DNA from: Planctomycetota bacterium
GTDB taxonomy: Bacteria; Planctomycetota; JAMOSO01
Direction of reading: 5' to 3'
Assembly: GCA_027063065.1 (NCBI GenBank)
Contig: JAMOSO010000049.1
Location: 1-31,350 of the forward strand
Length of the DNA: 31,350 bases
The notes under the pieces were generated by a model. It saw only the letters and a program-made list of their open reading frames with translations. It was not told where the DNA came from and searched no databases. Below, piece after piece: positions 1 through 8,166 of the stretch. A program made the position numbers and the translations under genes. The first letter of the stretch is position 1; every line of letters starts with the position of its first letter.

Positions 1-71
1 TATAGGGTTATTTGTTCTTATATACAAAATTAGAACAGGATGAATTTTCTGATAAATAAAAATTATATCTT

Positions 72-95
72 GCAACATAACTCTTATTATGTTGC
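72..95. repeat. Perfect 9-bp inverted repeat, possible weak terminator
   Basis: GCAACATAA and TTATGTTGC flank a 6-base loop. It lies about 100 bases beyond the stop of the minus-strand gene at 192-1460, so it could end that transcript, but the T-rich stretch on the minus strand starts only several bases after the stem. The rest of 1-191 shows no gene that I can support. Confidence 0.35.
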
Positions 96-191
96 GAAAC
101 CTCTAGCTACAAAGATAAAGTAAAATTTATCTAAATCGATAAATCACTAATACAGTAACACTGTACCCAGATTTAATTATACAAAACAGCT

Positions 192-1460
192 TTACTCCAA
201 GCCTTCTATTGCCGAACTAAATAATTTATCTAAAATCAAAGCCCTATTATCAATATAAGAGCCAAAATGATATGCAAACCATCTAGTTAAACCTGTTGAA
301 TCTGTAAAATATCCCAAAAAAGCTTTATGCATAGCTGTAAATAAATTAATAGAACTTTCCCTGAAAGATTCTATTTCTTGTTTTGTCTTACCTTGCATAG
401 CTTTATTAAAACTAGTAGTTACTTGCATGCGCATAGCATCACTTAACTCATTAATTAGCTTACCTTCTAACGTATTTGCTATTTCTGAAGCTAAATTCAT
501 CACGGCGAGTTGCATATTATTTGATGCCATAATTCTATTGCAAAACAACTCTACCATAGCTTGCCTAATTTGTTGCTCCGTTGCATTTTTAGGTAATTTT
601 GCAATCCTTGTGGCCACTGCATATAACATTGCACGTATTTGTTGATCAGATTGATTTAATGCCTGATAAAAACAATTAATAGCCAAAATAACTTCTTGTT
701 GTTTTATATTTGCAGTAGTTCTTAAAAAGTCCTGAGCCACTACATCATCTTCCATAGACTTCATACTTAACAAAGTATCATGTAACAACAATGCCACATC
801 TTTACTAGACTGACATCGATAAAAACGTAAAGGTGTATCTAATGGGAATGCCAGTAGCTCCCACATACTATATGCGCTTTGTGTTCTAAAAGTCTTTCTA
901 AATTTTGACTTATATAAAATTGTCTCTGCATCATCAGACGAATTAAAACAAACTTTTTTTTGTGAAGCATTTAAATGTTTAGCAGAAACCACATAAGTCA
1001 TACCACTGCCAGGTATTACTTGATGAAATTTATCTGCAAAGCCGATTTTACCCGATGAACGTAAAAATTTATTTAAAATCTGAGTATTTGACGCCATTAA
1101 AAAAGCATCACCATCCATCCAACGCAATGTGCCTCGCATTTCTGGCAATAATTTATTATATAAATGTTCTATACTATCAAATCTAATAAATCCTACAGGA
1201 TTGACAATTTGTTGCGCATACACCATTTCTATAGAAGGCTTTAAGCCTATTATACAGGGGTATTGTTCTCGCCATTTTAAATTAGATAATAATTGTAAAT
1301 TTTTTTCTTCAATACTACCGGGTTTAATCTGACCCTTACTAGCTATAGGCTTATTTTTTTCTAAATAAATAACTGCTTCACGAGCTAGTGCAGAATAACA
1401 AATAAAAATATTTGCCATTAAAACTAACCAAATGAATATATAAGTTTTGTATTTAGTCAT
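192..1460 (-). CDS. Secreted protein of unknown function (422 aa)
   Basis: I do not recognise this protein. It begins with a charged stretch (MTKYK), a hydrophobic core to about residue 22 and a signal peptidase I-type site after A26 (SALA|RE), so it is probably exported to the periplasm; there is no lipobox. The mature part starts with a mixed region, and from about residue 200 it looks mostly alpha-helical with many Ala, Leu, Gln and Met and no further membrane segment. There is no clear repeat or catalytic motif. The start is the first Met of the frame. It sits only about 23 bases after the hairpin that ends the upstream chemoreceptor gene, and its ribosome binding site is poor (AGTAGG abuts the ATG). 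The gene is a solid open frame of 422 codons; its function is open. Confidence 0.8.
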   Translation of the reverse strand: MTKYKTYIFIWLVLMANIFICYSALAREAVIYLEKNKPIASKGQIKPGSIEEKNLQLLSNLKWREQYPCIIGLKPSIEMVYAQQIVNPVGFIRFDSIEHLYNKLLPEMRGTLRWMDGDAFLMASNTQILNKFLRSSGKIGFADKFHQVIPGSGMTYVVSAKHLNASQKKVCFNSSDDAETILYKSKFRKTFRTQSAYSMWELLAFPLDTPLRFYRCQSSKDVALLLHDTLLSMKSMEDDVVAQDFLRTTANIKQQEVILAINCFYQALNQSDQQIRAMLYAVATRIAKLPKNATEQQIRQAMVELFCNRIMASNNMQLAVMNLASEIANTLEGKLINELSDAMRMQVTTSFNKAMQGKTKQEIESFRESSINLFTAMHKAFLGYFTDSTGLTRWFAYHFGSYIDNRALILDKLFSSAIEGLE

Positions 1461-1483
1461 CCTACTATAATGCTTCTTTTAGC

Positions 1484-1523
1484 AAAAACATCTCAAATCG
1501 TTTTAAAGATTTGAGATGTTTTT
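1484..1523. terminator. Strong 16-bp hairpin terminator after the chemoreceptor gene
   Basis: AAAAACATCTCAAATC (1484-1499) pairs perfectly with 1508-1523 around an 8-base loop. A and T runs on either side make it usable on both strands. On the minus strand it lies 30 bases past the chemoreceptor stop and just before the 422-aa gene, so it should separate the two transcripts. Confidence 0.85.
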
Positions 1524-1552
1524 AATGCCAATATAATCAATAAACTTAATAA

Positions 1553-3217
1553 TTACTTATCCGATGCTAATTTAAAAATACCGACAACCTCATTCATTTG
1601 TTCAGACATTTTCTTTAATTCATCAGCATCATTATTTAATGACTCAGCCTTACTAGTTGTCTTATTAGTAATGTTAGAAATATTTACTATATTTCCAGCA
1701 ACTTCAGTGGCTGTCACAGACATTTCTTTAACCTGTTTTCCTGTGTTTTCTGCCAAAACTGATGTTCTATTCACCAATTCTTCTATGTTACGCCCTGTTA
1801 CAGATTGTTCTTCTGTAGCGGCGGCAATAGCATTAGAAATACCAATGGCATCAGTATTTGCCATAGCCACGTCTTGTATGGCAACAACAACTTCATTTGT
1901 GTTGCTTCTAATTTCGTCAACTCTACTGCGTATATCGTCAGTCGATATAGCTGTCTGCCTAGCTAGTTCTTTAACTTCATTAGCAACAACTGCAAAACCT
2001 TTACCAGCTTCACCAGCAGAAGCCGCTTCAATTGTTGCATTTAATGCCAACAAATTAGTTTGACCAGCAATTGAAGTAATCACCTCTACAACCTTACCTA
2101 TTTCTTCAGAAGAAGTTTTTAATTTTTCTATTATTTCCATTGCTATACGAGTTTTAGTATCTGCAGAATTTGACAATTCTGCCGCTTTCATTGAATTTTG
2201 TGCAACTTCACTAATTGCTTGACTCATTTCACCTATAGCCGTGGCTACTTCAGAAACAGACATCTTTGTATCATCTGCAAAACCAGAAACTTCATTTGCA
2301 ATAATAGATAATTCTTCGGCAGCCCCTGCAATAGATTTGGCTTTAGATTCAATTTCTTGCATATTTTGTTCCACATCATTTGCCTCATCACTCAAATTGA
2401 CAGCAGTATTATTTACACCTGTAGACTCTTCACGCATACGACCAACTGTATTTGCTAATGATTTAGACATTATAATAAGATGTGAAATTAAATCACCGAT
2501 TTCATCTGAAGTATGATCATCTTCCATTGTATCTGTTTTAGATAAATCACCAGCCGATACATCCAAGGCAAATGATAAACATCTTTTTAAACGTGCAATA
2601 ATTTTAACACGTATAAAAATTGCTGTAAAAATCAACAAAAACAAAGCAACAACACCCGATATATATTGCAATGTTATTAGTGTTGCCACTTTCTTTTCCG
2701 ATGCTGCTTGATACATTCCAACTGCTTTATGCATACTTTTTAAACAGGCATTAGATACATTAGATACTTGTTTTATTGCACTTTTATAAGCTTGCGAATC
2801 TTTACTTTCTGATTCTATTATCTGCACAATATTAACAAAATTTGTCCATTTTTGATTAACTACTTCTAACTGAGTACGTATTTGGTTCAATTCAGTAGCT
2901 GGGATATATATTTTTTTAGTCATACCCAAGTCTTTAAAACTTTCACCACCATTAAGCAACGCATTAAGCGATAATTCAAAAAGTTTTTGAGTAAGTTTAC
3001 ACTTATGTAAATCTCCTTCTGAAGAACTTACACTTTCTTGTAACACTTCCTTAGCATATTTTTGTACTAACATTCGTTGACGACCAGCCACATTTAACGT
3101 TACCGCATCATCTTTTTGAGCATTACTAACCCATACTGTCACAATAACAGACACCCACATTGTGATTACTAATAACACAACTGGTGCTAAAATCTTTACT
3201 GTTACTCCCTTTAACAT
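1553..3217 (-). CDS. Methyl-accepting chemotaxis protein with PilJ-like N-terminus
   Basis: Inner-membrane chemoreceptor of 554 aa that would pass a signal to a CheA/CheW-type kinase complex. A first membrane helix spans about residues 9-30. It is followed by [17 protein letters not shown] (42-58), the hallmark of the PilJ / type IV pilus methyl-accepting N-terminal domain, also seen in NarX-type sensors. A periplasmic helical domain runs to about 180, a second membrane helix spans 183-203 and a HAMP linker about 204-258. The signalling coiled coil has its conserved hairpin tip at about 380-418 ([18 protein letters not shown], then [18 protein letters not shown]). The start is supported by GGAG five bases upstream of the ATG. 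No che or pil genes lie nearby, so its pathway (flagellar, pilus or other) cannot be told from the context. Confidence 0.93.
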   Translation of the reverse strand: MLKGVTVKILAPVVLLVITMWVSVIVTVWVSNAQKDDAVTLNVAGRQRMLVQKYAKEVLQESVSSSEGDLHKCKLTQKLFELSLNALLNGGESFKDLGMTKKIYIPATELNQIRTQLEVVNQKWTNFVNIVQIIESESKDSQAYKSAIKQVSNVSNACLKSMHKAVGMYQAASEKKVATLITLQYISGVVALFLLIFTAIFIRVKIIARLKRCLSFALDVSAGDLSKTDTMEDDHTSDEIGDLISHLIIMSKSLANTVGRMREESTGVNNTAVNLSDEANDVEQNMQEIESKAKSIAGAAEELSIIANEVSGFADDTKMSVSEVATAIGEMSQAISEVAQNSMKAAELSNSADTKTRIAMEIIEKLKTSSEEIGKVVEVITSIAGQTNLLALNATIEAASAGEAGKGFAVVANEVKELARQTAISTDDIRSRVDEIRSNTNEVVVAIQDVAMANTDAIGISNAIAAATEEQSVTGRNIEELVNRTSVLAENTGKQVKEMSVTATEVAGNIVNISNITNKTTSKAESLNNDADELKKMSEQMNEVVGIFKLASDK

Positions 3218-3361
3218 AATATCTCCATTTAAAATTATTGTCCTTAAATTGTTTATAACTTAACAACACATCATACAATAAAACATATATAATAAAAAGA
3301 CTTATTTAACTTATCTGTAATGCGAGCTTGTACTTGCATAAAAATCATATACTATACAAAT
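3218..3361. promoter_or_regulatory. Divergent promoter region between chemoreceptor and CgeB-like gene
   Basis: This 144-base AT-rich gap separates two outward-facing transcription units, so it should hold both promoters. On the minus strand, TATAAA (complement of 3252-3257) with TTGTAT or ATTGTA 15-16 bases upstream is a possible sigma-70-like pair for the chemoreceptor. I could not pick out a convincing plus-strand pair. Confidence 0.3.
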
Positions 3362-4501
3362 ATGTCTAAAAAACGAATTTTATTATGCGTATACCACTTT
3401 ATAGCCCAAGATATCGCTATTTTTTTTAAATCTAAAGGATGGGATGTAGAATTATTAGGATATTACGAAAATAACAATCCTAACAAAGTTTGGAGACATG
3501 ATACCAATACAATTTTAAAGCAAATTTCTAACAAACCTACACTTTTTTTTACATTAAACTCTCAACATCTTGACAAACGTATTTGTAGATTATTACGCAG
3601 TCAAAAGATACCTGTAATAAACTGGTTTTTAGATGACCCATTTAGCTCTATATCCCCTTGGTACATACACAACAACTATTTAACGCCATCAGAAACCACC
3701 ACTCTTTGGTGCATAGACCCAATACAAACTCAAAAATTAGCAAAGTTAGGCTTCCAAACTGTATACAGGCCACATATTACAACACATAGATTTCTCAATA
3801 ACCTGCCCCAACAACCAACCACACAGGTAAGTTTTATTGGCAACCTAGGCCTAACGTTAAAAGAAAAATTTAATGCCTTCGTTAACAATAATCCAAAAGT
3901 TATCAATTGGGCAAATAGTTTTGTGCAGGATTTTTTAAACGCCAACACAAGAGATTATGAAGGTTTTTTATCAAACTACACCCCTGCTCCATCTCCATTT
4001 AGCTTTAACTATCAAAGCCCTAGCGGAACACAGCAAAGTGATTTTTTAAAATTTTTAACATCAGCTTACACACGCAAACATTTATCGAAAATCCTACCAA
4101 AAAATAATCTACAAATATATGGCGACAAAGACTGGCTTGAATGCATCAGCCCAAAAGTTTTTGGTGGTCGGGTAAATTATCAAACCCAAACCCCACACAT
4201 TTATTCAACCACAGAAATCAACATTAATATTACACACTTACAATTTAAAGATGGTTTTAATCAGCGTATATTAGATGTTTTGGCAGGAGGCAATTTTTTA
4301 TTGACCGACTATACCCCAGCTTTAGAAGAATATTTTAAAATTGGCACAGATATTGTTTGTTATAAAAATAAAGATGAAATACCTGAAATTATAAAGTATT
4401 ATTTAAAAAATAAAAAACAAAGACAGAATATAGCCATACGTGGCAAAGAGATAGTTCATAAACATTTTCCTCTGGATAAATTATTTAACACACTACTATG
4501 A
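3362..4501 (+). CDS. CgeB-like glycosyltransferase
   Basis: Probable glycosyltransferase of the CgeB type (379 aa from the chosen start). The N-terminal half has a Rossmann-like opening (KKRILLCVYHF) and the motif NWFLDDPFS near residues 87-95, typical of the DUF3880 domain in CgeB proteins. The C-terminal half holds QRILDVLAGGNFLLTDYTP, followed by a helix with YYLKNK and a final RGKEIVHKHF segment, which match the Glyco_trans_1_2 fold. The sugar donor and acceptor are unknown. The frame is open from an ATG at 3320, but the Met at 3362 (MSKKRILL) fits the usual start of the family; neither has a clear ribosome binding site. Its stop overlaps the mutL start (ATGA), so the two are probably translationally coupled, although their jobs seem unrelated. 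Confidence 0.85.
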   Translation: MSKKRILLCVYHFIAQDIAIFFKSKGWDVELLGYYENNNPNKVWRHDTNTILKQISNKPTLFFTLNSQHLDKRICRLLRSQKIPVINWFLDDPFSSISPWYIHNNYLTPSETTTLWCIDPIQTQKLAKLGFQTVYRPHITTHRFLNNLPQQPTTQVSFIGNLGLTLKEKFNAFVNNNPKVINWANSFVQDFLNANTRDYEGFLSNYTPAPSPFSFNYQSPSGTQQSDFLKFLTSAYTRKHLSKILPKNNLQIYGDKDWLECISPKVFGGRVNYQTQTPHIYSTTEININITHLQFKDGFNQRILDVLAGGNFLLTDYTPALEEYFKIGTDIVCYKNKDEIPEIIKYYLKNKKQRQNIAIRGKEIVHKHFPLDKLFNTLL

Positions 4502-6219
4502 ATGACATAAACATACTCCCCGATACATTAATAAACCAAATTGCTGCTGGTGAAGTCGTCCAAAGACCAGCTTCGATAGTCAAAGAGCTAATAGAAAACG
4601 CATTAGATGCCAATGCAACATCTATAGAAATATTTCTAAAAGCTGGAGGTAAGCAAAGCATCAAGATTGTCGACAATGGCCACGGTATGAATTGCCAAAA
4701 TTTACAATTAGCTATACAACGTCATGCCACATCAAAGATAAGTCGCCTTGAAGACCTATCCGCTATTACTACAATGGGATTTCGTGGTGAGGCTGTACCA
4801 GCAATTGCATCTGTATCCCGAATACAAATATCCACTACTGCACAAGGCGACAACGAAGGGTATCAATTGATAATGCACGGTGGAAACTCACCGCAAATTA
4901 TGCCATGCGCCCCAAGCACTGGCACTACTTTTTTAGTAGAAGATTTATTTTTTAATACACCGGCTAGACGCAAATTTATGAAAAGCGATCGAGCTGAACT
5001 AAATAAAATTGTTGATGTAGTAACACGTTTTAGTCTGGTACATCCCCATATAGCTATTAATTTGTACCATAATGATAAAAAAGTATTTAACCTAAAAGCT
5101 TCTAGCCTAGAAAACCGTATTGCAAAATTATGCGGTATTGAGCAAAAATCGTTAATTGAAATACCACATACACAACGCGGTTCTATAGCCGTTTATGGAT
5201 ATGTATCAAGTCCAGAAAAAAACTATAACAACCGATCCTCTATTTACATAGCTGTTAATGGCAGATTTATACAAGACCCAACACCGTTACAAGCCATCGT
5301 ACAAGCTTCAAAAGATTTTTTTCCTGGGGGTAGATTTCCAGCGGCATTTATTTATCTTGAATGCCTACCAGATTGGGTAGATGTAAATGTACATCCCGCT
5401 AAAACAGAAGTGAAATTTCAAGATCAAAAAAATGTATTTGGGTTAATACGTAAAAGCTGTAGCGAAGCATGGCAAAATTATAAACAAACCGACCATGCGC
5501 CAATACAAAACTTAATAACCACCGATCAAAACATCAAAAACTACCCTATTCACACACCAACATATACAAAAAACAATATTGTACACGAACCACCAACACA
5601 ATTTATTACTGAAACACCAACACCATTACCAATGTCAAAAAGCTTAGAAGATATCGAAATAGATAATGCACCTATATTTCAGATTGACAATATATATATT
5701 GCCGTAGCGTATAAAGGAGGTTTATTAGTTTTGGATCAACATGCAATCCATGAAAAAATAACTTTTTTAAAACTCATCGATAATACAAATAAAAATATTT
5801 TAACTCAAAAATTATTAAACCCAGAAATAATCCCTTTAACCCCTAAACAAATAATCAATTTTAATACATACAAAGAAATTTTAAATAATGCTGGATTTGA
5901 TATAGATTTATTTGGCGAAAATGAGCTAATATGTCACGGTACACCAACTATTTTAAAAAATTTAAATCCGACAAAAATTATTACCGAAATCTTTGAATCC
6001 ACAAATCCCAAAGACAATATACAAAACCTTAAAAAAACAGTTATAGAACGTATAGCCTGTCATAGCTCTATAAGGGGTGGCAACAAATTAAACGACACAA
6101 CCATGCGCGATTTATTAAGGCAATATATAACTTTAACAAATGCTAGCACCTGTCCACACGGTCGGCCTGTTGCTAAATTTTTTACCTCAGAGGAATTAGC
6201 TAAATGGTTTCACCGATAA
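4498..6219 (+). CDS. mutL: DNA mismatch repair protein MutL
   Basis: MutL links mismatch recognition by MutS to strand incision and excision. The GHKL ATPase domain is complete: KELIENALDANA (29-40, catalytic Glu30 and Mg-binding Asn34), DNGHGM (59-64), GFRGEA (94-99) and the GTTFLVEDLFFNTPARRKF block (142-160). The transducer domain follows, with VDVNVHPAKTEVKF at 294-307. A low-complexity linker rich in Thr, Pro and Asn covers about 330-390. The C-terminal dimerisation domain has DQHAIHE (413-419), ACHSSIRGG (520-528) and CPHGRP (552-557). The endonuclease signature DQHA-x2-E-x4-E is incomplete because the last Glu is Leu424. The start overlaps the previous stop (ATGA), and the end overlaps miaA by 16 bases, the same mutL-miaA order known in many proteobacteria. 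Confidence 0.97.
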   Translation: MNDINILPDTLINQIAAGEVVQRPASIVKELIENALDANATSIEIFLKAGGKQSIKIVDNGHGMNCQNLQLAIQRHATSKISRLEDLSAITTMGFRGEAVPAIASVSRIQISTTAQGDNEGYQLIMHGGNSPQIMPCAPSTGTTFLVEDLFFNTPARRKFMKSDRAELNKIVDVVTRFSLVHPHIAINLYHNDKKVFNLKASSLENRIAKLCGIEQKSLIEIPHTQRGSIAVYGYVSSPEKNYNNRSSIYIAVNGRFIQDPTPLQAIVQASKDFFPGGRFPAAFIYLECLPDWVDVNVHPAKTEVKFQDQKNVFGLIRKSCSEAWQNYKQTDHAPIQNLITTDQNIKNYPIHTPTYTKNNIVHEPPTQFITETPTPLPMSKSLEDIEIDNAPIFQIDNIYIAVAYKGGLLVLDQHAIHEKITFLKLIDNTNKNILTQKLLNPEIIPLTPKQIINFNTYKEILNNAGFDIDLFGENELICHGTPTILKNLNPTKIITEIFESTNPKDNIQNLKKTVIERIACHSSIRGGNKLNDTTMRDLLRQYITLTNASTCPHGRPVAKFFTSEELAKWFHR

Positions 6220-7154
6220 CAAAATTACGCGCACATATAATCTGCGGACCAACCGCAAGTGGCAAAGACGATTTAGGCTATGAACTAGGAAAATTATTAA
6301 ATCAACCCATAATTGTAATGGATTCTATGAAAATCTATCGCAAAATGGATATCGGCACAGACAAGCCCGAAAAAGAAAAGCTAAATAGCGCACAGTACCA
6401 CCTAGTTAATATACGCGAACCACATCAAAGCTATGACATATCTACATACTTACACGACTGCGACTGCATCGTTAAGCAATACAATCAACAAGGTAAAACC
6501 CCAATTATTGCTGGCGGGACATTTTTATATTTAAAAGCATTGTTAAATGGTATTTTTGAAGCTCCTAGCGCCGATAACAATATAAGATTGGAGTTGCAAG
6601 ATACAATTAAAAAACACGGGTTGACCTATCTACATACGCAACTTAGTAAAATTGATTTATCGGCAGCACAAAAAATCCATCCAAATGACGAAAAACGAAT
6701 TATACGAGCATTAGAAGTTTTTAAAATCACTGGCATACCTATTAGCCAGCAACAACAGCAACAAAACAAACGGGCGTTAGCAGATTATCACATTATTCCA
6801 ATAACAATGGATAGAGAATTTTTATACAATAAAATTAATAAACGTGTTGAAATAATGTTTGAAATGGGATTACAAAAAGAAGTGCAAAATATTTTAGATT
6901 ATAAAGGTTTCTCTAAGGAGGCTCTATCTGGTGTAGGATATGCACAAGTAGTTGATTTTATAAATGGACTATATAACCGCGAACGTATGATTGAGTTAAT
7001 TCAATTAAAAACCAGACGCTTTGCCAAACACCAAATGACATGGATGAGAAATCTTAATCTACAACCATCTTTGCGTAAACCAAATATTAATGCTAAAGAT
7101 TACGCATCAATCATTATGCAAAGATGTATCGATTATCAAAAAAAAATCATTTAA
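6204..7154 (+). CDS. miaA: tRNA dimethylallyltransferase MiaA
   Basis: MiaA transfers a dimethylallyl group from DMAPP to N6 of A37 in tRNAs that read codons starting with U. The P-loop is GPTASGKDD at 15-23, followed by MDSMKIYRKMDIGTDKP (39-55), IREPHQSYDI (70-79), the AGGTFLYLKALL block (103-114) and APSADNNIR (120-128). The C-terminal tRNA-binding part ends in QLKTRRFAKHQMTWMRN. The length (316 aa) is normal. One residue is odd: the Ser/Thr that normally follows the P-loop Lys is Asp22, although the rest of the family signature is intact. The start lies inside the 3' end of mutL in another frame, which implies coupled translation. A QQQQQ run near residues 190-197 is specific to this copy. 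Confidence 0.96.
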   Translation: MVSPITKLRAHIICGPTASGKDDLGYELGKLLNQPIIVMDSMKIYRKMDIGTDKPEKEKLNSAQYHLVNIREPHQSYDISTYLHDCDCIVKQYNQQGKTPIIAGGTFLYLKALLNGIFEAPSADNNIRLELQDTIKKHGLTYLHTQLSKIDLSAAQKIHPNDEKRIIRALEVFKITGIPISQQQQQQNKRALADYHIIPITMDREFLYNKINKRVEIMFEMGLQKEVQNILDYKGFSKEALSGVGYAQVVDFINGLYNRERMIELIQLKTRRFAKHQMTWMRNLNLQPSLRKPNINAKDYASIIMQRCIDYQKKII

Positions 7155-7175
7155 CTTTATGGGGAGTCCAGGGTA

Positions 7176-7712
7176 ATGAGAGAAGATTTAAACAGCATGA
7201 CTAGACCTTTGCGCATTGAGCCTCGCAATGCACAAAGTGTAACTAAAGAATGGTTAGAAATCGACCAATTAGTACAATGCACTAAACCTGAATTTTACAA
7301 AAACACTTTTAAAGAAACATACAGAAACTGCATCACTGAAATTACCAAAATAAGATCTAACGAATCTGTCCCCCTTATTGCAATTAGTGATTTGCTTATT
7401 ACAGCTAATAACTTAGAAACTGTAATACATGATATGAAAATACTCAAACGCAGAATCCCACGCCCAATCGAAAATCAAGATAAAATAAAAGCACAGGTAT
7501 TAGCTATTTTAAAAAAACATCCAAAGCTTATAAAAGGCTTGCCAAAAGGCACATTGCTTACAAATCTACAAATTATTGTTCGTGAAATAGCCAATAAATG
7601 TATTAACAATTACGATTTTGCATCTTATGTAGAAAAAGCTCGTTCTTTAGATGATATACGTAAAATGTGCGGACAAGCCAAATCACGCGTTGCACCATCT
7701 AATAACAACTAA
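7176..7712 (+). CDS. Unknown helical protein, last gene of the mutL operon (178 aa)
   Basis: I do not recognise this protein. It is charged, lacks a signal peptide or membrane helix, and looks alpha-helical throughout, with a Lys-rich middle (ILKKHPKLIKGLPKGT near residues 114-130) and a polar tail (VAPSNNN). It would be cytoplasmic. GGGGAG at 7161-7166, nine bases before the ATG at 7176, is the best ribosome binding site in this operon and supports this start; a second Met (MTRPLRIEP) follows at codon 8. It begins 21 bases after miaA and is most simply read as the fourth gene of the same transcript. No terminator is visible between it and the convergent gene, whose stop is only 11 bases away. 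Confidence 0.75.
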   Translation: MREDLNSMTRPLRIEPRNAQSVTKEWLEIDQLVQCTKPEFYKNTFKETYRNCITEITKIRSNESVPLIAISDLLITANNLETVIHDMKILKRRIPRPIENQDKIKAQVLAILKKHPKLIKGLPKGTLLTNLQIIVREIANKCINNYDFASYVEKARSLDDIRKMCGQAKSRVAPSNNN

Positions 7713-7723
7713 CTAAAAGCCTC

Positions 7724-7981
7724 TCAGACCTGAATATCTATATGCTTACCAGATATAAATGTTAAATTTTGCGGAGCTTTACCTTCACCTGATATAAACC
7801 TAGGCCCTGGCAAACTCATCCTATGTGAGTGTGCCACATTGTAAACATTCATTAACATTTGTTGTGATTCTTGAGTAATACGCTCTGTTAAGCCTGCATT
7901 TTCCATCTTAACTTCAGCACGTCTATTTTCAACAATACCTTTTAAAGTGTTTTCAGGTGCTATGCGTATCTTCATATCCAT
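7724..7981 (-). CDS. Small unknown protein (85 aa)
   Basis: This short frame faces the mutL operon and runs away from the promoter region of the Ig/TPR pair. The protein (MDMKIRIAPE...) has no signal peptide or membrane helix. Its first 60 residues look helical and charged, and the C-terminal part (FISGEGKAPQNLTFISGKHI) carries two FISG[EK] segments about 15 residues apart. It matches no family I know. There is no strong ribosome binding site, and a second Met lies two codons into the frame. It is accepted because it fills an otherwise empty space with no competing frame and has balanced amino acid content; a chance open frame is possible. Confidence 0.55.
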   Translation of the reverse strand: MDMKIRIAPENTLKGIVENRRAEVKMENAGLTERITQESQQMLMNVYNVAHSHRMSLPGPRFISGEGKAPQNLTFISGKHIDIQV

Positions 7982-8107
7982 ATCATATATATCGACATTA
8001 GATTAGGTTTTCTTGATTATCAATAATTTTATACATAATCTCATACAACAATGGCAAGTAATCATAATAGAAACAAAAATTATGACAAATCTATAGTTGA
8101 TTACAAG

Positions 8108-8135
8108 TTTACATATCTATCTAAATAGATAGAAT
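8108..8135 (+). promoter_or_regulatory. Possible promoter with a palindromic operator in its spacer
   Basis: TTTACA (8108-8113) and TAGAAT (8130-8135) are 16 bases apart and lie about 30 bases before the start of the Ig/TPR gene. An inverted repeat with 8-bp arms (TCTATCTA and TAGATAGA, 8116-8133, 2-base centre) sits between and partly on the -10 box, where a repressor would block RNA polymerase. The elements are visible; their function is inferred. Confidence 0.45.
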
Positions 8136-8166
8136 ACAATGTTTTATACTCCATTGGATAATTTAT

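Noticed and set aside
1671-2063. 130-aa open frame on the plus strand inside the chemoreceptor gene
   Set aside because: It mirrors the Ala/Ser/Thr-rich signalling coiled coil, whose domains are unmistakable on the other strand.
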